Positions 41,403 through 51,301 of a DNA stretch of 64,000 bases are shown piece after piece (position 1 is the first letter of the stretch; each line of letters starts with the position of its first letter). Source of the stretch: Paenisporosarcina sp050269735 (GTDB lineage: Bacteria > Bacillota > Bacilli > Bacillales_A > Planococcaceae); contig NZ_JBNNIX010000002.1 in assembly GCF_050269735.1 (NCBI RefSeq), positions 1 to 64,000 on the forward strand, written 5' to 3'. Under the pieces are notes generated by a model that worked only from the letters and a program-made list of their open reading frames with translations, did no database searches and was not told the origin of the DNA. The translations under genes were made by a program, and so were the position numbers.

Positions 41403-44400
41403 ATGACGAAGAAAAATAGTTCTAAAAAATCTTTCAACATTGCTGTTTCTTTACTCATGACCTTGTCTCTAATCGCACCTGGAGTCGCGAGTGCCGAAAC
41501 AACTAGTAAACTGCACGAGTCGCTTTATAATTCGAACTTGAATACAAGCGCAAAAGTGAGCGAACGTTTGCTATCGAATTTTAAAGAAGATGAGAAAGTT
41601 ACCTTCTTAATAAAATTCAAAGAAAAAGCGGATACGCAAAAAGTGGTCGAAGAGGCTAAGAAAAATTCTCAAAAAGCGAAATTATCTTCTAAAAAATCAT
41701 TAATGGTCCAGCGTTCTGCATTAGTATCTGAACTAAAAGCGACTTCCCTTCAGGAGCAACAAAAAGTAAAACATTATCTTGAACAAGAAGTTGCTAAAGG
41801 CAATGTTGAAGATATCCATTCGTATTATATTGTAAACGGGATGGCTGTTACAGCAACGAAAGAAGTAGCAGAAAAAGTAGCTACTTTTGCGGAAGTTGAA
41901 AAAGTGCTGCCGAATGAAATGCGACAACTTTTTACAACAAAAACGAAAGAAGTTGTGGCGCCTGAATCTGAAGTTGCCAATATTGAATGGAATGTTCAAC
42001 GTGTTAAAGCTCCCGATGTTTGGGCGATGGGAATTGATGGAGCTGGAACGGTTGTAGCGAGCATTGATACAGGAGTTCAATGGGATCATCCAGCATTAAA
42101 AGAAAAATATCGTGGTTATAATGCTTTAACAGGTCAGGCAAATCATGACTTCAACTGGTTTGACGCAACAACTGGACAAACCACACCATACGATGACTTA
42201 GATCATGGAACACATGTGACAGGGACAATGGTAGGTAGTGAACCAAATGGATCTAACCAGGTAGGAGTAGCACCTGGTGCGAAATTCATTTCTGTTAAAG
42301 CATTTGCTGCAAATGGCGGGTCAGATGTTGACCTTCTAGAAGCTGCAGAATGGATATTAGCACCAACAGATTCTGAAGGAAATGCCCGTGTCGATATGGC
42401 TCCTGATGTTGTAAACAACTCTTGGGGTGGTGGTCCAGGTCTTGACGAATGGTATCGTGATGTAGTCAACAACTGGCGTGCAGCAGAAATTTTCCCTGAA
42501 TTTTCAGCAGGAAACACAACTCCAACAAATCCAGGTGGTCCGGGTTCTGTTGCATCACCTGCAAACTATCCTGAATCATTTGCAACAGGTGCAACTGATA
42601 TTAACAACGTAGTAGGTAATTTCTCTTTACGAGGACCTTCTCCTTATGCTGAAATCAAACCAGATATCTCGGCTCCAGGAGTTAATATCCGTTCTTCTGT
42701 ACCTGGTGGTGGCTATGAAGGCGGTTGGAATGGAACATCCATGTCTGGACCAGCTATATCCGGGGTTGCGGCATTGTTGCGCCAAGTAAACGCTAACTTA
42801 ACCGTTGAAGAAATGGAACAAATTTTACTTGAAACAGCAATCCCATTAACTGACTCACAATATCCACAAACACCGAATCACGGGTATGGATATGGTTTAG
42901 TAGATGCGTATGAAGCGGTGTCTTCAATCATGAACGGTATTGGGAAAATTGGTGGACAAGTTACGAAGCAAGGTGTAGATGAAGAAGCACCAGTCTTTGA
43001 ACATAGTTCTCCTATAGAAACGTATGAAGGCATGGATTTGGACTTGGCGGTAACAGTAACAGATAACATCAGCGTTTCATCCGTTGAATTAAGTTATTTG
43101 GATGGAAACAATGAATGGCAAACTATGGCGGCTTCAAGAATTTCTGGTGACTACAAAGTTGGTGAATACACTGTTACGATTCCTGGAACTTCAGTAACAG
43201 GGGGATCATTTACTTATAAATGGATCATCAATGATTTCGGAAACAACGTTGTCAATAGTGAAGAATATATGGTTGAAGTGAAACCGGGTATTACGGTTGG
43301 TTACTTCGAAGATTTTGAAACTGCTACAATTGGCTGGACTTCATTCGGTGAAATGAACAGCTGGGAGTGGGGAGTTCCAACGTCTGGACCTGGAAATGCG
43401 GCGTCTGGTGAAAAAGTATATGCAACAAATTTAGAAGGTAAGTATGACAATAACATGAACGCAACACTCGTTCTCCCTCCAGTTAATCTGCCAGAAGGTA
43501 ATTCGTATCTGCAGTTCAAACACTGGCATAGTTTTGAACAATCTTCATCAGGAAGAGCATGGGATTACGGTCATGTGTTTGTTTCAACAGATAGACAAGA
43601 GTGGACACAGTTAAAAATGTTCCAAGGAGAATCAGGAGCATGGTTAGATGGGGAAGTAAACTTGTCAGCGTTTAGTGGTCAACGTGTTTACTTGGCTTTT
43701 CACGCATTCTCCGATGGCAGTGTTGTGAGAGACGGCTGGTATATCGATGATGTCGCATTAACCGATATAGCCCAAACTGAGAATGTTTCAAATGAGAACA
43801 AAGGCAGCATTGGTCTAGGCTTAATCACAGATGATAATAAAGAAGCAATGAAAGAAGCGATTGACCCATCAAAAATTAGACCTTCAATACCTGTAAAAGA
43901 AGTTTTGCCAGTATCAGAGTCACCGATTCATCCGACTTTATTGCCAATTGGTGCTCAAGTCAGTGTGCTTGAATCGGGACGCTCAGTCTATACAAATCCT
44001 GCAGATGGCACATATTCAATGACGCATGTTCCTGGTACATTCACAGTGAAAGCGGAAGCTTATGGATACCACTCAAATCAACAGACGGTGACAATCGAAG
44101 CAGACGCAACAGCACAAGCGGATTTCACTTTGGATGAAATTGCACAAAACACTGTAAGCGGAACAATAACTGACGAATCGACAGGAGAAGGAATCGCAGG
44201 TGCAACACTTCTACTTGTTGAAGATGCCAATATCACGCCTGTTGAAACAGATGATTCAGGTCACTACAGCATCACAGCTTACGAAGGCAATTATACGCTA
44301 AAAGTAATTGCACGTGGCTATCATAGTAAAGATGCATCCGTCACAATCGGAGCAAACGCACTTGAATTAAGTCTTGCACTTGAACCGTTCTACACATATC

Positions 44401-45734
44401 CAGGTGGTGAAATTGGTTATGATGATGGAACAGCTGAAAATGCACGCGCATTCAATGCAGCTGGTAATGCTTGGGCAGTGAAAATGTCTCTTCCTGAAGG
44501 AAAAGAAAATGGCATTGTTACTGATGGCGTATTCCGTTTCTGGGATACTGAGTGGCCAGTGCCAGGTGGAACAGCATTTGCAGTGGAAGTTTGGGATGCT
44601 ACTGGTCCTGAAGGAGCACCAGGTAAAAAACTCACAGAATCAATTAATGCAACAGCTTTACGCAACGGAGAATGGACAGTAGTTGACTTAACCGAACATA
44701 ACATCGTTGTAAATGGTGACTTCTACATGGTTTACAGACAAACATTTGCAAATCCAAACACGCCAGGACTTGCTACTGATGAAAATGGAACAAATGCGGA
44801 AAGAAGTTACCAATCTGTTTCAGGTACATGGTCAGCTTCCCCAGTAGCTGAAGGAAACTATATGATTCGTGCTCGTGTTAGTTATGAAGTAAGTGCACCA
44901 GTCATTACATCACCAACTTCTGATTTAGCAACAAATAATTCAGCTATCACTATTGAAGGTAGTGCATCACCTACCACAACAATTCAACTGAAAAATAATG
45001 ATGGAGATGCAGGTTCAGTAGTAGTAGGAAATGATGGTAAATTTGTCATCCAAACAGAATTGAGTGAAGGGTTGAATGTATTTACAGCAATTTCATCTCT
45101 TGATGGTAGAGTGACGGGTGAATCTTCTCCCGTATCTGTTATCTTGGACACCGTGCAACCAAATCTAACAATCGACAGCCCGATAAACGGAGATAAAACA
45201 AATCGGGAGACGGTTACAGTAGAAGGTAGTGTCGAAGATGCCAACCTTGATTGGGTGAAAGTAAACGGTCAAATTGCAGCAGTCGTAAACGGAAAATATT
45301 CAAAACGTATAATTTTGGATACTGGTGCAAATGAAATAACAGTTGTAGCAAGAGATAAAGCAAACAACAGCATGTCGAAAACAGTGACAGTACATGCAAA
45401 ATATGTTGCACCTGTCATTACAAACTTAAAACCAGACCAAGATCTCAATCTTAAAAATGGCAAAACTGTTAAAGTTGAATTTGATAGTGAACCTGGACTA
45501 AGATCAACTTTTGTCATCCATATGCCACTAACAAATATGGGCGGACAACTTCAAAACGCTACAGAATTACCAATGACAGAGCAAGCGAACGGTCATTATG
45601 TAGGCTATTATACGGTTCCAAAAGGTACAGTAGCTAATGGTGCAGTAATTGAAGTGAAAGCAGTCGATAGCTTCAATAACGAAACACGCCAGACGGCAAA
45701 AGGTAAACTGTATCTAAACATTAAAGGTAAGTGA
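41403..45734 (+). CDS. bpr: Secreted multidomain subtilase, bacillopeptidase F-like
   Basis: A 1443-residue exported S8 protease. In order: a signal peptide ending ASA (1-31), an I9-type propeptide (about 55-185), and the catalytic domain with Asp in ASIDTGVQWDHP near 223, His in LDHGTHVTGTM near 268 and Ser in GTSMSGPAISG near 447. Then follow a MAM/immune-inhibitor-A-like domain (about 630-790, starting YFEDFETATIGW), two carboxypeptidase-regulatory-like repeats (about 850-1000), and Ig-like/Big domains to the end. There is no LPXTG motif. The layout matches Bacillus Bpr, an extracellular serine protease. A terminator follows. Confidence 0.88.
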   Translation: MTKKNSSKKSFNIAVSLLMTLSLIAPGVASAETTSKLHESLYNSNLNTSAKVSERLLSNFKEDEKVTFLIKFKEKADTQKVVEEAKKNSQKAKLSSKKSLMVQRSALVSELKATSLQEQQKVKHYLEQEVAKGNVEDIHSYYIVNGMAVTATKEVAEKVATFAEVEKVLPNEMRQLFTTKTKEVVAPESEVANIEWNVQRVKAPDVWAMGIDGAGTVVASIDTGVQWDHPALKEKYRGYNALTGQANHDFNWFDATTGQTTPYDDLDHGTHVTGTMVGSEPNGSNQVGVAPGAKFISVKAFAANGGSDVDLLEAAEWILAPTDSEGNARVDMAPDVVNNSWGGGPGLDEWYRDVVNNWRAAEIFPEFSAGNTTPTNPGGPGSVASPANYPESFATGATDINNVVGNFSLRGPSPYAEIKPDISAPGVNIRSSVPGGGYEGGWNGTSMSGPAISGVAALLRQVNANLTVEEMEQILLETAIPLTDSQYPQTPNHGYGYGLVDAYEAVSSIMNGIGKIGGQVTKQGVDEEAPVFEHSSPIETYEGMDLDLAVTVTDNISVSSVELSYLDGNNEWQTMAASRISGDYKVGEYTVTIPGTSVTGGSFTYKWIINDFGNNVVNSEEYMVEVKPGITVGYFEDFETATIGWTSFGEMNSWEWGVPTSGPGNAASGEKVYATNLEGKYDNNMNATLVLPPVNLPEGNSYLQFKHWHSFEQSSSGRAWDYGHVFVSTDRQEWTQLKMFQGESGAWLDGEVNLSAFSGQRVYLAFHAFSDGSVVRDGWYIDDVALTDIAQTENVSNENKGSIGLGLITDDNKEAMKEAIDPSKIRPSIPVKEVLPVSESPIHPTLLPIGAQVSVLESGRSVYTNPADGTYSMTHVPGTFTVKAEAYGYHSNQQTVTIEADATAQADFTLDEIAQNTVSGTITDESTGEGIAGATLLLVEDANITPVETDDSGHYSITAYEGNYTLKVIARGYHSKDASVTIGANALELSLALEPFYTYPGGEIGYDDGTAENARAFNAAGNAWAVKMSLPEGKENGIVTDGVFRFWDTEWPVPGGTAFAVEVWDATGPEGAPGKKLTESINATALRNGEWTVVDLTEHNIVVNGDFYMVYRQTFANPNTPGLATDENGTNAERSYQSVSGTWSASPVAEGNYMIRARVSYEVSAPVITSPTSDLATNNSAITIEGSASPTTTIQLKNNDGDAGSVVVGNDGKFVIQTELSEGLNVFTAISSLDGRVTGESSPVSVILDTVQPNLTIDSPINGDKTNRETVTVEGSVEDANLDWVKVNGQIAAVVNGKYSKRIILDTGANEITVVARDKANNSMSKTVTVHAKYVAPVITNLKPDQDLNLKNGKTVKVEFDSEPGLRSTFVIHMPLTNMGGQLQNATELPMTEQANGHYVGYYTVPKGTVANGAVIEVKAVDSFNNETRQTAKGKLYLNIKGK

Positions 45735-45759
45735 AAAGTAGAATTCCAAGCGGGAAATA

Positions 45760-45796
45760 CTAGAGAGAAGATACCCTTCTCTCTGGTGTTTTTTTG
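45760..45796 (+). terminator. Terminator after the subtilase gene
   Basis: AGAGAGAAG and CTTCTCTCT form the stem and a run of seven T follows. Confidence 0.9.
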
Positions 45797-45973
45797 TCTT
45801 TATTTGATTTTGAGTATCTATTTTAAATTAAATGTACAACTACAATAAAAAAACGATAAGCCATCACCTCTTAATTATCAAACCTTTCAATAAGATTATG
45901 TATGTTGATATGGGTAAAATAATCATCAATAATTTTCAACTTTTTATCCATACTATCAGTTGAGGTGAATCAA

Positions 45974-47164
45974 TTGTATAAACTTTTGTCGCACAACGAT
46001 TTAGATGGAGTTGGGTGTGGAATTCTCGCGAAACTTGCTTTTGGCAAGCAGGTTAAGGTCAGATACAATTCGGTATCAAATCTGGATCGTGAAGTGGTTT
46101 GGTTTTTGGAGAATGATGACAAAAACACTCTATTATTCATAACTGATCTGTCTGTAAATAAAGAAAATGAACAAAAGCTGAATGATTTTTATCAAATTAC
46201 TGGGAATGTCCAACTTATCGATCATCATAAAACATCTCTTCATTTCAATGAATATGAGTGGGGACACGTACTGGTTGAAGATGAACAAGGAAAATTAACA
46301 TCCGCCACTTCTTTGTTTTATCATTACCTTGTCTCTCAACAATTATTAGAGTCCAATGGAGCTATTTCAGAGTTTGTTGAGCTTGTCAGGCAGTATGATA
46401 CATGGGAATGGGAAAGAAATGAAAACTTTGATGCGCAGCGGCTGAATGCGCTCTTTTATTTAATTTCAATAGAGGAATTCGAAGAAAAAATGATTGAACG
46501 GCTTAAAATAGGCGATCGTTTCAATTTTGATGATTTTGAAAAGAAACTCTTGGACATGGAAGAAAATAAAATCGAACGTTATATAAAACGTAAGAAAAAA
46601 GAAATTGTGCAAGCCAAGATCGGAGAATATTTGGCAGGTATTGTGTATGCAGAATCCTACCATTCAGAACTCGGGAATGAATTGGGCAAAGCATATCCAC
46701 ATCTTGATTACATCGTAATTTTAAATATGGGCGGCAAGAGAGTCGGTTACCGTACCGTACATGACCATGTGGACGTATCAGAAATTGCAGGAAAATACGG
46801 TGGTGGTGGACATGCGAAAGCATCAGGAAGTTCATTAACTGATGCCGCATACACACAGTTTGTGACAGATACGTTTAAGTTGGATCCTATTCGAGAAGAT
46901 GCACAACGTAACCGATATAATCTGAAGAAATCATCGTTCGGATCTCTTTATAAAAATATTATGGAAGAGACCTTCTTTATTCATTCAATTAGTGATCAAG
47001 AATGGAAAATTGATCATAATAACCATATATTAGACCAAAAATTCGCAAGCTTTGATGAAGTGGAGAATTTCTTGAAAAGAAATTATTCGGCATGGTTAGT
47101 AAGAGATGATACTTTTGTTGCTTACTTAATGAATCATGCAACAAGAGTTAAGAAAAATGAATAG
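45974..47164 (+). CDS. DHH/DHHA1 family phosphoesterase
   Basis: A protein of about 396 residues. The DHH domain has HNDLDGVGCGILA near the start, then LFITDLSVN near 55 and IDHHKTSLHF near 82, which bind two metals. The DHHA1 domain ends with KYGGGGHAKASGSSL near 275, the RNA/nucleotide-binding loop. It is similar to NrnA/NrnB and YorK-type exonucleases that degrade short oligonucleotides. The start is probably TTG at 45974, 6 bases after GAGGTGA; GTG at 45965 would overlap that site. Confidence 0.82.
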   Translation: MYKLLSHNDLDGVGCGILAKLAFGKQVKVRYNSVSNLDREVVWFLENDDKNTLLFITDLSVNKENEQKLNDFYQITGNVQLIDHHKTSLHFNEYEWGHVLVEDEQGKLTSATSLFYHYLVSQQLLESNGAISEFVELVRQYDTWEWERNENFDAQRLNALFYLISIEEFEEKMIERLKIGDRFNFDDFEKKLLDMEENKIERYIKRKKKEIVQAKIGEYLAGIVYAESYHSELGNELGKAYPHLDYIVILNMGGKRVGYRTVHDHVDVSEIAGKYGGGGHAKASGSSLTDAAYTQFVTDTFKLDPIREDAQRNRYNLKKSSFGSLYKNIMEETFFIHSISDQEWKIDHNNHILDQKFASFDEVENFLKRNYSAWLVRDDTFVAYLMNHATRVKKNE

Positions 47165-47237
47165 CGAAAAGTATAGGTATTTTTAAACTCTCTGGGCATC
47201 CTATTACGTAGAGAATAACAAGGAGGTAGTATTTTTT

Positions 47238-48032
47238 ATGGGATTAAGTAAAGAAATTCAGGCATTAAAGGATTATCGGAGTGGTGACCGTAATGTTCTG
47301 AGCGTTTATTTAAATACAAATCCAGGCGATCCAGATCAATTGAATGGCGGATGGAAAATTCATTTAAAGAATGGCTTGAAGGACATTGAAAAGAGTTTAA
47401 CGGCATCTGAAAAAGATACTGAACTTAAGTATTTCAAGGAAACAAAGAAAAAAGTAATGGATGAAATTGATAATAACAAAGATGATCTTCACAAAGGGGC
47501 TGTAATTTTCGCCTCTGAGAATCCACCATTATGGTCCGTGCACTATGTACAAGTCCCAGTAAAATCGGGATTTCATTGGGAAGATCGACCAGTTGTTGAA
47601 CAGTTTGAATATATGTATAAAGCTTATCCAGATGCAGGAATAATCTTACCAAGTTTCGGTGAAGTCCGTATTTTGGATACATCAATGGGATTTGTCAAAG
47701 AGGATATGGTGTATAGTTTCGACCCGAACCTGGAAGTATGGGGTGAGGAAAAAAATATGGATCCTACAGGACCGCATAAAATTGGAAGCAGTAAAGTTGA
47801 TTTGATTGAGTCTCGACTAAAAGAGAATTTACAAAGATTTTTTAAAGGAATGGGTGCCAACGTAGATAAAATGAAGAAAGAGCGAGGCTGGAAAGAAATC
47901 CATGTTGCTGGTGAAACGGAATTAGCGATTGCGTTCGCAGAAACTTTACGTGAAAAACCAGCCAGCTGTATTTATAAAAACTTAAATAACAGCAAACCAC
48001 ATATCATCATTAACCAAGTTTTGGAGAAATGA
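47238..48032 (+). CDS. VLRF1/aeRF1-like release-factor-type protein
   Basis: A 264-residue protein of the aeRF1-type family seen in Bacilli. The N-terminal RNase-H-like part has VLSVYLNTNPGDPDQLNGGW, the middle domain has WEDRPVVEQFEYMYKAYPDA, and the C-terminal part has GWKEIHVAGETELAIAFAET, which resembles the eRF1 domain 3. Its relatives are thought to act on stalled ribosomes (VLRF1), but its role in this species is not known. AAGGAGG lies before the ATG. A strong terminator follows. Confidence 0.7.
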   Translation: MGLSKEIQALKDYRSGDRNVLSVYLNTNPGDPDQLNGGWKIHLKNGLKDIEKSLTASEKDTELKYFKETKKKVMDEIDNNKDDLHKGAVIFASENPPLWSVHYVQVPVKSGFHWEDRPVVEQFEYMYKAYPDAGIILPSFGEVRILDTSMGFVKEDMVYSFDPNLEVWGEEKNMDPTGPHKIGSSKVDLIESRLKENLQRFFKGMGANVDKMKKERGWKEIHVAGETELAIAFAETLREKPASCIYKNLNNSKPHIIINQVLEK

Positions 48033-48049
48033 TAATTCAAGAAAATAAA

Positions 48050-48086
48050 AAAGGAACCAAAACGAAACAGTTTTGGTTCCTTTGCT
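48050..48086. terminator. Bidirectional terminator
   Basis: AAAGGAACCAAAAC and GTTTTGGTTCCTTT are exact complements around 6 bases. It lies between the rightward VLRF1-like gene and the leftward EcsC gene. Confidence 0.92.
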
Positions 48087-48151
48087 TTTATCATGGGTAC
48101 TTTAAGTCATGTTTGTCTCGGTTCTTTTAATGTCATTAAAACTGCTATTTT

Positions 48152-48949
48152 TCATTCTATTGAATTAAGCCTTTCAATAATTCTTCTTTTTCTGTAGAGC
48201 ATTTTTCCGGCTTCAGCTATATCGGTAATGGCCGAACGATTAATAAATGCCCCAAAAATAAGACCGGCAATGGGAATTATTTGAAATAACTTCTTCCAGC
48301 CAAATTGGTCACGATAAGAGAACACTACTTCACGCCATCCTTGAAGTTCTGAAAGTACTTCTCTTTTTAATGAATCATCTTGATTGTCGAATTGTGATAA
48401 TTGATCAAGAATGGCATGTTTTCCAACAATATCTGCTGACACGAACTGAAGGCATTTCACAATAAACAAACGTTCTTCTTTGTCATTAGGATTATATCCA
48501 TAGCAAATGGCAATATCCTGAAGGGTTTTTAATTGTAATCCCAAAAGGAGCGGAATATCAATTGATAATGTAAAAATACCCCCTATTCCAGTACTGGCAC
48601 CTTGAATTGTCGCAAATCGTTTTCGGTTAATGGTTAATTTATCTGTTGCTTGATCCATTGAGAATAATGAAAGTTTCGCCACTTCATTTAATGTTGTTAC
48701 TTCTTCACCAGGAAAATAGGACGGGATGGATGAAACCGTGCTTAAATAGCTCCCGCCAGTTTGAACATATTTGCCGAGTTCATCTAACAGTGATCCGATT
48801 TTATTTTGAATGAAGATCGGGGTCCATTTGTCGATAAACTTAAACGGCAAGCGTCCAAGTTTTTCCCAGAACCAAAGATCACTCTGATCTTTTTCCCAAA
48901 CTTCTACTTTTTTTAATTCTTCTTGCAACCAAATAATAGAATCCGTCAT
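48152..48949 (-). CDS. EcsC family protein
   Basis: A 265-residue protein. The pattern LPFKFIDKWTPIFIQNKIGS, followed by IQGASTGIGGIFTLSIDIPL and QLKTLQDIAICYGYNPNDKE, is typical of the EcsC family. The end (KLFQIIPIAGLIFGAFINRS) has a hydrophobic, glycine-rich segment that may touch the membrane. The family is named after the B. subtilis ecsABC operon; no ecsA or ecsB lies here. The ATG at 48949 follows AAAGAGGCGAG. The function is unknown. Confidence 0.82.
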   Translation of the reverse strand: MTDSIIWLQEELKKVEVWEKDQSDLWFWEKLGRLPFKFIDKWTPIFIQNKIGSLLDELGKYVQTGGSYLSTVSSIPSYFPGEEVTTLNEVAKLSLFSMDQATDKLTINRKRFATIQGASTGIGGIFTLSIDIPLLLGLQLKTLQDIAICYGYNPNDKEERLFIVKCLQFVSADIVGKHAILDQLSQFDNQDDSLKREVLSELQGWREVVFSYRDQFGWKKLFQIIPIAGLIFGAFINRSAITDIAEAGKMLYRKRRIIERLNSIE

Positions 48950-49043
48950 GCTATACTCGCCTCTTTCATGAATACTAAGTAATACGGTATAGGTAATCAA
49001 AAAGTTTCATCTGAAAATACTGGATTTGTGCAAGGAAAGTCCA

Positions 49044-49079
49044 ATAAAAAAATCAACCACTCTTACAAATGGTTGATTT
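49044..49079 (-). terminator. Terminator after the ABC permease gene
   Basis: AAATCAACCA and TGGTTGATTT form the stem; on the minus strand a T-rich run follows. It ends the two-gene transport operon before any ATPase gene. Confidence 0.8.
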
Positions 49080-49085
49080 AAATTA

Positions 49086-49763
49086 TTAAAGATATTTCGC
49101 ATAGCGTTTTTCTAAATAGTTTTGCAGGACCGTCATGACTGAACAAATCGCCCAGTACATAAGAGCAACAAGGATGAGAAGGGTTAATAAATCATATTCC
49201 CTTGCTCCAACGGTTCGAGCTTTCTGAAACATTTCAGGAACTGTAATCATCGCTGCCAGTGAAGATGCTTTGATTAAATCCATTAATACATTGGATAGTG
49301 GTGGTACGGCGATTCTAACGGATTGTGGAAGAATAATTCTTCTCATAGACTGCCAATAAGTCAGACCAAGAGCTTTAGAAGATTCCCATTGTCCATGATC
49401 AACAGAAGAGAGTGAGGATCGAAGAATTTCAGCCATATAAGCTGCGCTATTTAAGCTGAAACCTATCAGCGCTGCTTGCACCGCTGTAAATTCTACGCCA
49501 ATGACTGGAAAACCAAAGTAAAGCAAAAACAGAATTACCAGAATCGGTACACCTCGCATAAATGAAATGTACAATCTCGCTGGCCATTGTAAGAATGGCC
49601 ATTTTGATGTTCTTGCCAGAGCAATGAAAAAGCCAATAATTAGTCCTGTTGCCATACTGACAATTGCTATGAGGAGCGTATGCCAAATGCCACTAAGAAT
49701 ATAGGGGAAAGAATCAAGAGCTAGTTGAGGATCAAATAGAAGTCCCCATTCAATTTCATTCAT
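49086..49763 (-). CDS. Amino-acid ABC transporter permease (polar amino acid type)
   Basis: A 225-residue membrane protein of the His/Glu/Gln/Arg/opine permease family. It has about five helices and the typical N-terminal GIWHTLLIAIVSMATG and FMRGVPILVILFLLYFG. The EAA loop, which contacts the ATPase, reads EILRSSLSSVDHGQWESSKA. It follows the binding-protein gene after 20 bases. It is like TcyB and YckA of B. subtilis. No ATPase gene lies in the operon, so the subunit must be encoded elsewhere. Confidence 0.88.
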   Translation of the reverse strand: MNEIEWGLLFDPQLALDSFPYILSGIWHTLLIAIVSMATGLIIGFFIALARTSKWPFLQWPARLYISFMRGVPILVILFLLYFGFPVIGVEFTAVQAALIGFSLNSAAYMAEILRSSLSSVDHGQWESSKALGLTYWQSMRRIILPQSVRIAVPPLSNVLMDLIKASSLAAMITVPEMFQKARTVGAREYDLLTLLILVALMYWAICSVMTVLQNYLEKRYAKYL

Positions 49764-49783
49764 CCGTTTACCCCCTTGCTCAA

Positions 49784-50629
49784 TTAATCAATCTTAACTT
49801 CTTTGGAAACATCCGCACCATTAAAGAATTTTGCGGAAATTTCACTAATCGTTCCATCTTCAAGCATTTCTTTTAACACATCATTAACGTGATCTTCGAG
49901 CTCTGAGTTTTCTTTATTGATGACAAGACCAATCTTGGACGGACTATATTTAATATCCGGATGAATGGTGATGTTCAATTCGGGAAAAGCAGCTACAGCA
50001 AGTGTTTGAAGATAATAATCATTTAAAATGACGTCTGTGCGTCCAATCGATACATCACGTAAGTAAACTTCGTTCGGTACATTATCATACGTAACTTCTT
50101 CTGCTCCATATTGTCTTGCCATTTCCATATAAACTGATGTTGAAGCCCCAGCTGCTTTTTTACCTTTTAGATCTTCCAACGATTTAATGCCAGATAAATC
50201 ATCCTTGCGAACTACAGCCGTGCCATATGAATACTTAATCGGAGTGGAGAAGATGAATTTTTCAAGTCTGTCTTCACTGATTTCAATGTCATTGGCAGCA
50301 ATATCAACTTGACCAGTTTTGACACTAGTAAGCATTTCATCGAATCCAAGTTCTTTAAACTCGATATCCAGTTCCAAGCGATTTGCGACTTCACGTACAA
50401 CTTCCACTTCAAATCCAGTCAATTCATCCGAGGCTTCGTCGCGGTAAGAAGTTGGGAAAAGTGTGCCGGAAGTAGCAACTGTCAGTTTACCTTCTTCTTG
50501 GATTGTATCCCAAGCTGTTGGTGATTTGGCTGATTCTTTTGAGTCATCATTTCCACATGCAGTCAAAAATAGCATCGAAGCCAATCCGATATATATTGAC
50601 AATCTTTTTTTCTTCATAAAATTAGTCAT
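49784..50629 (-). CDS. Amino-acid ABC transporter substrate-binding lipoprotein
   Basis: A 281-residue family 3 binding protein. The lipobox Leu-Thr-Ala-Cys ends the signal peptide near residue 25. The mature part shows the family signature GFEVEVVREVANRLELDIEF near 73 and LGFDEMLTSVKTGQVDIAAN, then ISEDRLEKFIFSTPIKYSYG. The ligand is probably a polar amino acid or cystine (TcyA-like). GGAGG lies 6 bases before the ATG at 50629. It is the first gene of a two-gene operon with the permease. Confidence 0.9.
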   Translation of the reverse strand: MTNFMKKKRLSIYIGLASMLFLTACGNDDSKESAKSPTAWDTIQEEGKLTVATSGTLFPTSYRDEASDELTGFEVEVVREVANRLELDIEFKELGFDEMLTSVKTGQVDIAANDIEISEDRLEKFIFSTPIKYSYGTAVVRKDDLSGIKSLEDLKGKKAAGASTSVYMEMARQYGAEEVTYDNVPNEVYLRDVSIGRTDVILNDYYLQTLAVAAFPELNITIHPDIKYSPSKIGLVINKENSELEDHVNDVLKEMLEDGTISEISAKFFNGADVSKEVKID

Positions 50630-50862
50630 AAAAAGCCTCCTTAAATTGTAATTCGCTTAAAAACATACCACTGAAGTATGAATTTGGGCAACCTTTTACT
50701 TGCTATTTCCAGAAGTAAGAATTCTTAGATTATTAATAGGTTTTAGAGATGCGAAAAGAAAAATGAGACTGATAATTAAATATGTAATGAATACTCTTAT
50801 CCAATTAAAAATACATTTAATCAAAGAGATTTATTTTAATTTGAGAAAGGAGAGACTGAGGC

Positions 50863-51252
50863 GTGGGGATTAAGTTTATCAAGATTTCTGTTATTTACTT
50901 TACCATAGGTGTAGTGCTCGGTATGTATATGTCCATAGGGCATGATTACACATTGACAGGCGTTCACGTTCATATCAATTTGTTAGGATGGGCTTCATTT
51001 GCATTAGCGGGACTCATTTATTATTTATTTCCTAAAGCGGGGAATCACGCGCTTGCCAAAGTTCATTTTTGGGCTTCCAATATCGGATTACCACTCATGA
51101 TGGTTGGATTGACTACTCTTTTACTAAGTGGTAATGAGCAGGCGATCCCAATTATTTCAATCGGCGCAACTCTAGTAGTAATTAGTGTTATCCTGTTTAC
51201 GATTAATGTACTAATGAACGTTAAGTATCCTGTGATAACAGTGAAACAGTAA
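50863..51252 (+). CDS. Small heme-copper-oxidase-subunit-I-like membrane protein
   Basis: A 129-residue protein with four membrane helices. The segment TGVHVHINLLGWASFALAGL, with two histidines spaced as a heme-binding pair, and the beginning FTIGVVLGMYMSIGHDY resemble the N-terminal region of the cytochrome c oxidase / NO reductase subunit I family. Such short stand-alone proteins are annotated as cytochrome-c-oxidase-like in Bacilli, with unknown function. The start is GTG at 50863, 8 bases after AAAGGAGAG. A terminator follows. Confidence 0.65.
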   Translation: MGIKFIKISVIYFTIGVVLGMYMSIGHDYTLTGVHVHINLLGWASFALAGLIYYLFPKAGNHALAKVHFWASNIGLPLMMVGLTTLLLSGNEQAIPIISIGATLVVISVILFTINVLMNVKYPVITVKQ

Positions 51253-51260
51253 GGGAACAA

Positions 51261-51301
51261 ACAAAAGACCGGTGCGGATATTTCCGTAACCGGTCTTTTG
51301 T
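51261..51301 (+). terminator. Terminator after the oxidase-like gene
   Basis: ACAAAAGACCGGT and ACCGGTCTTTTGT are exact complements around 15 bases, with T-rich ends. Confidence 0.9.
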
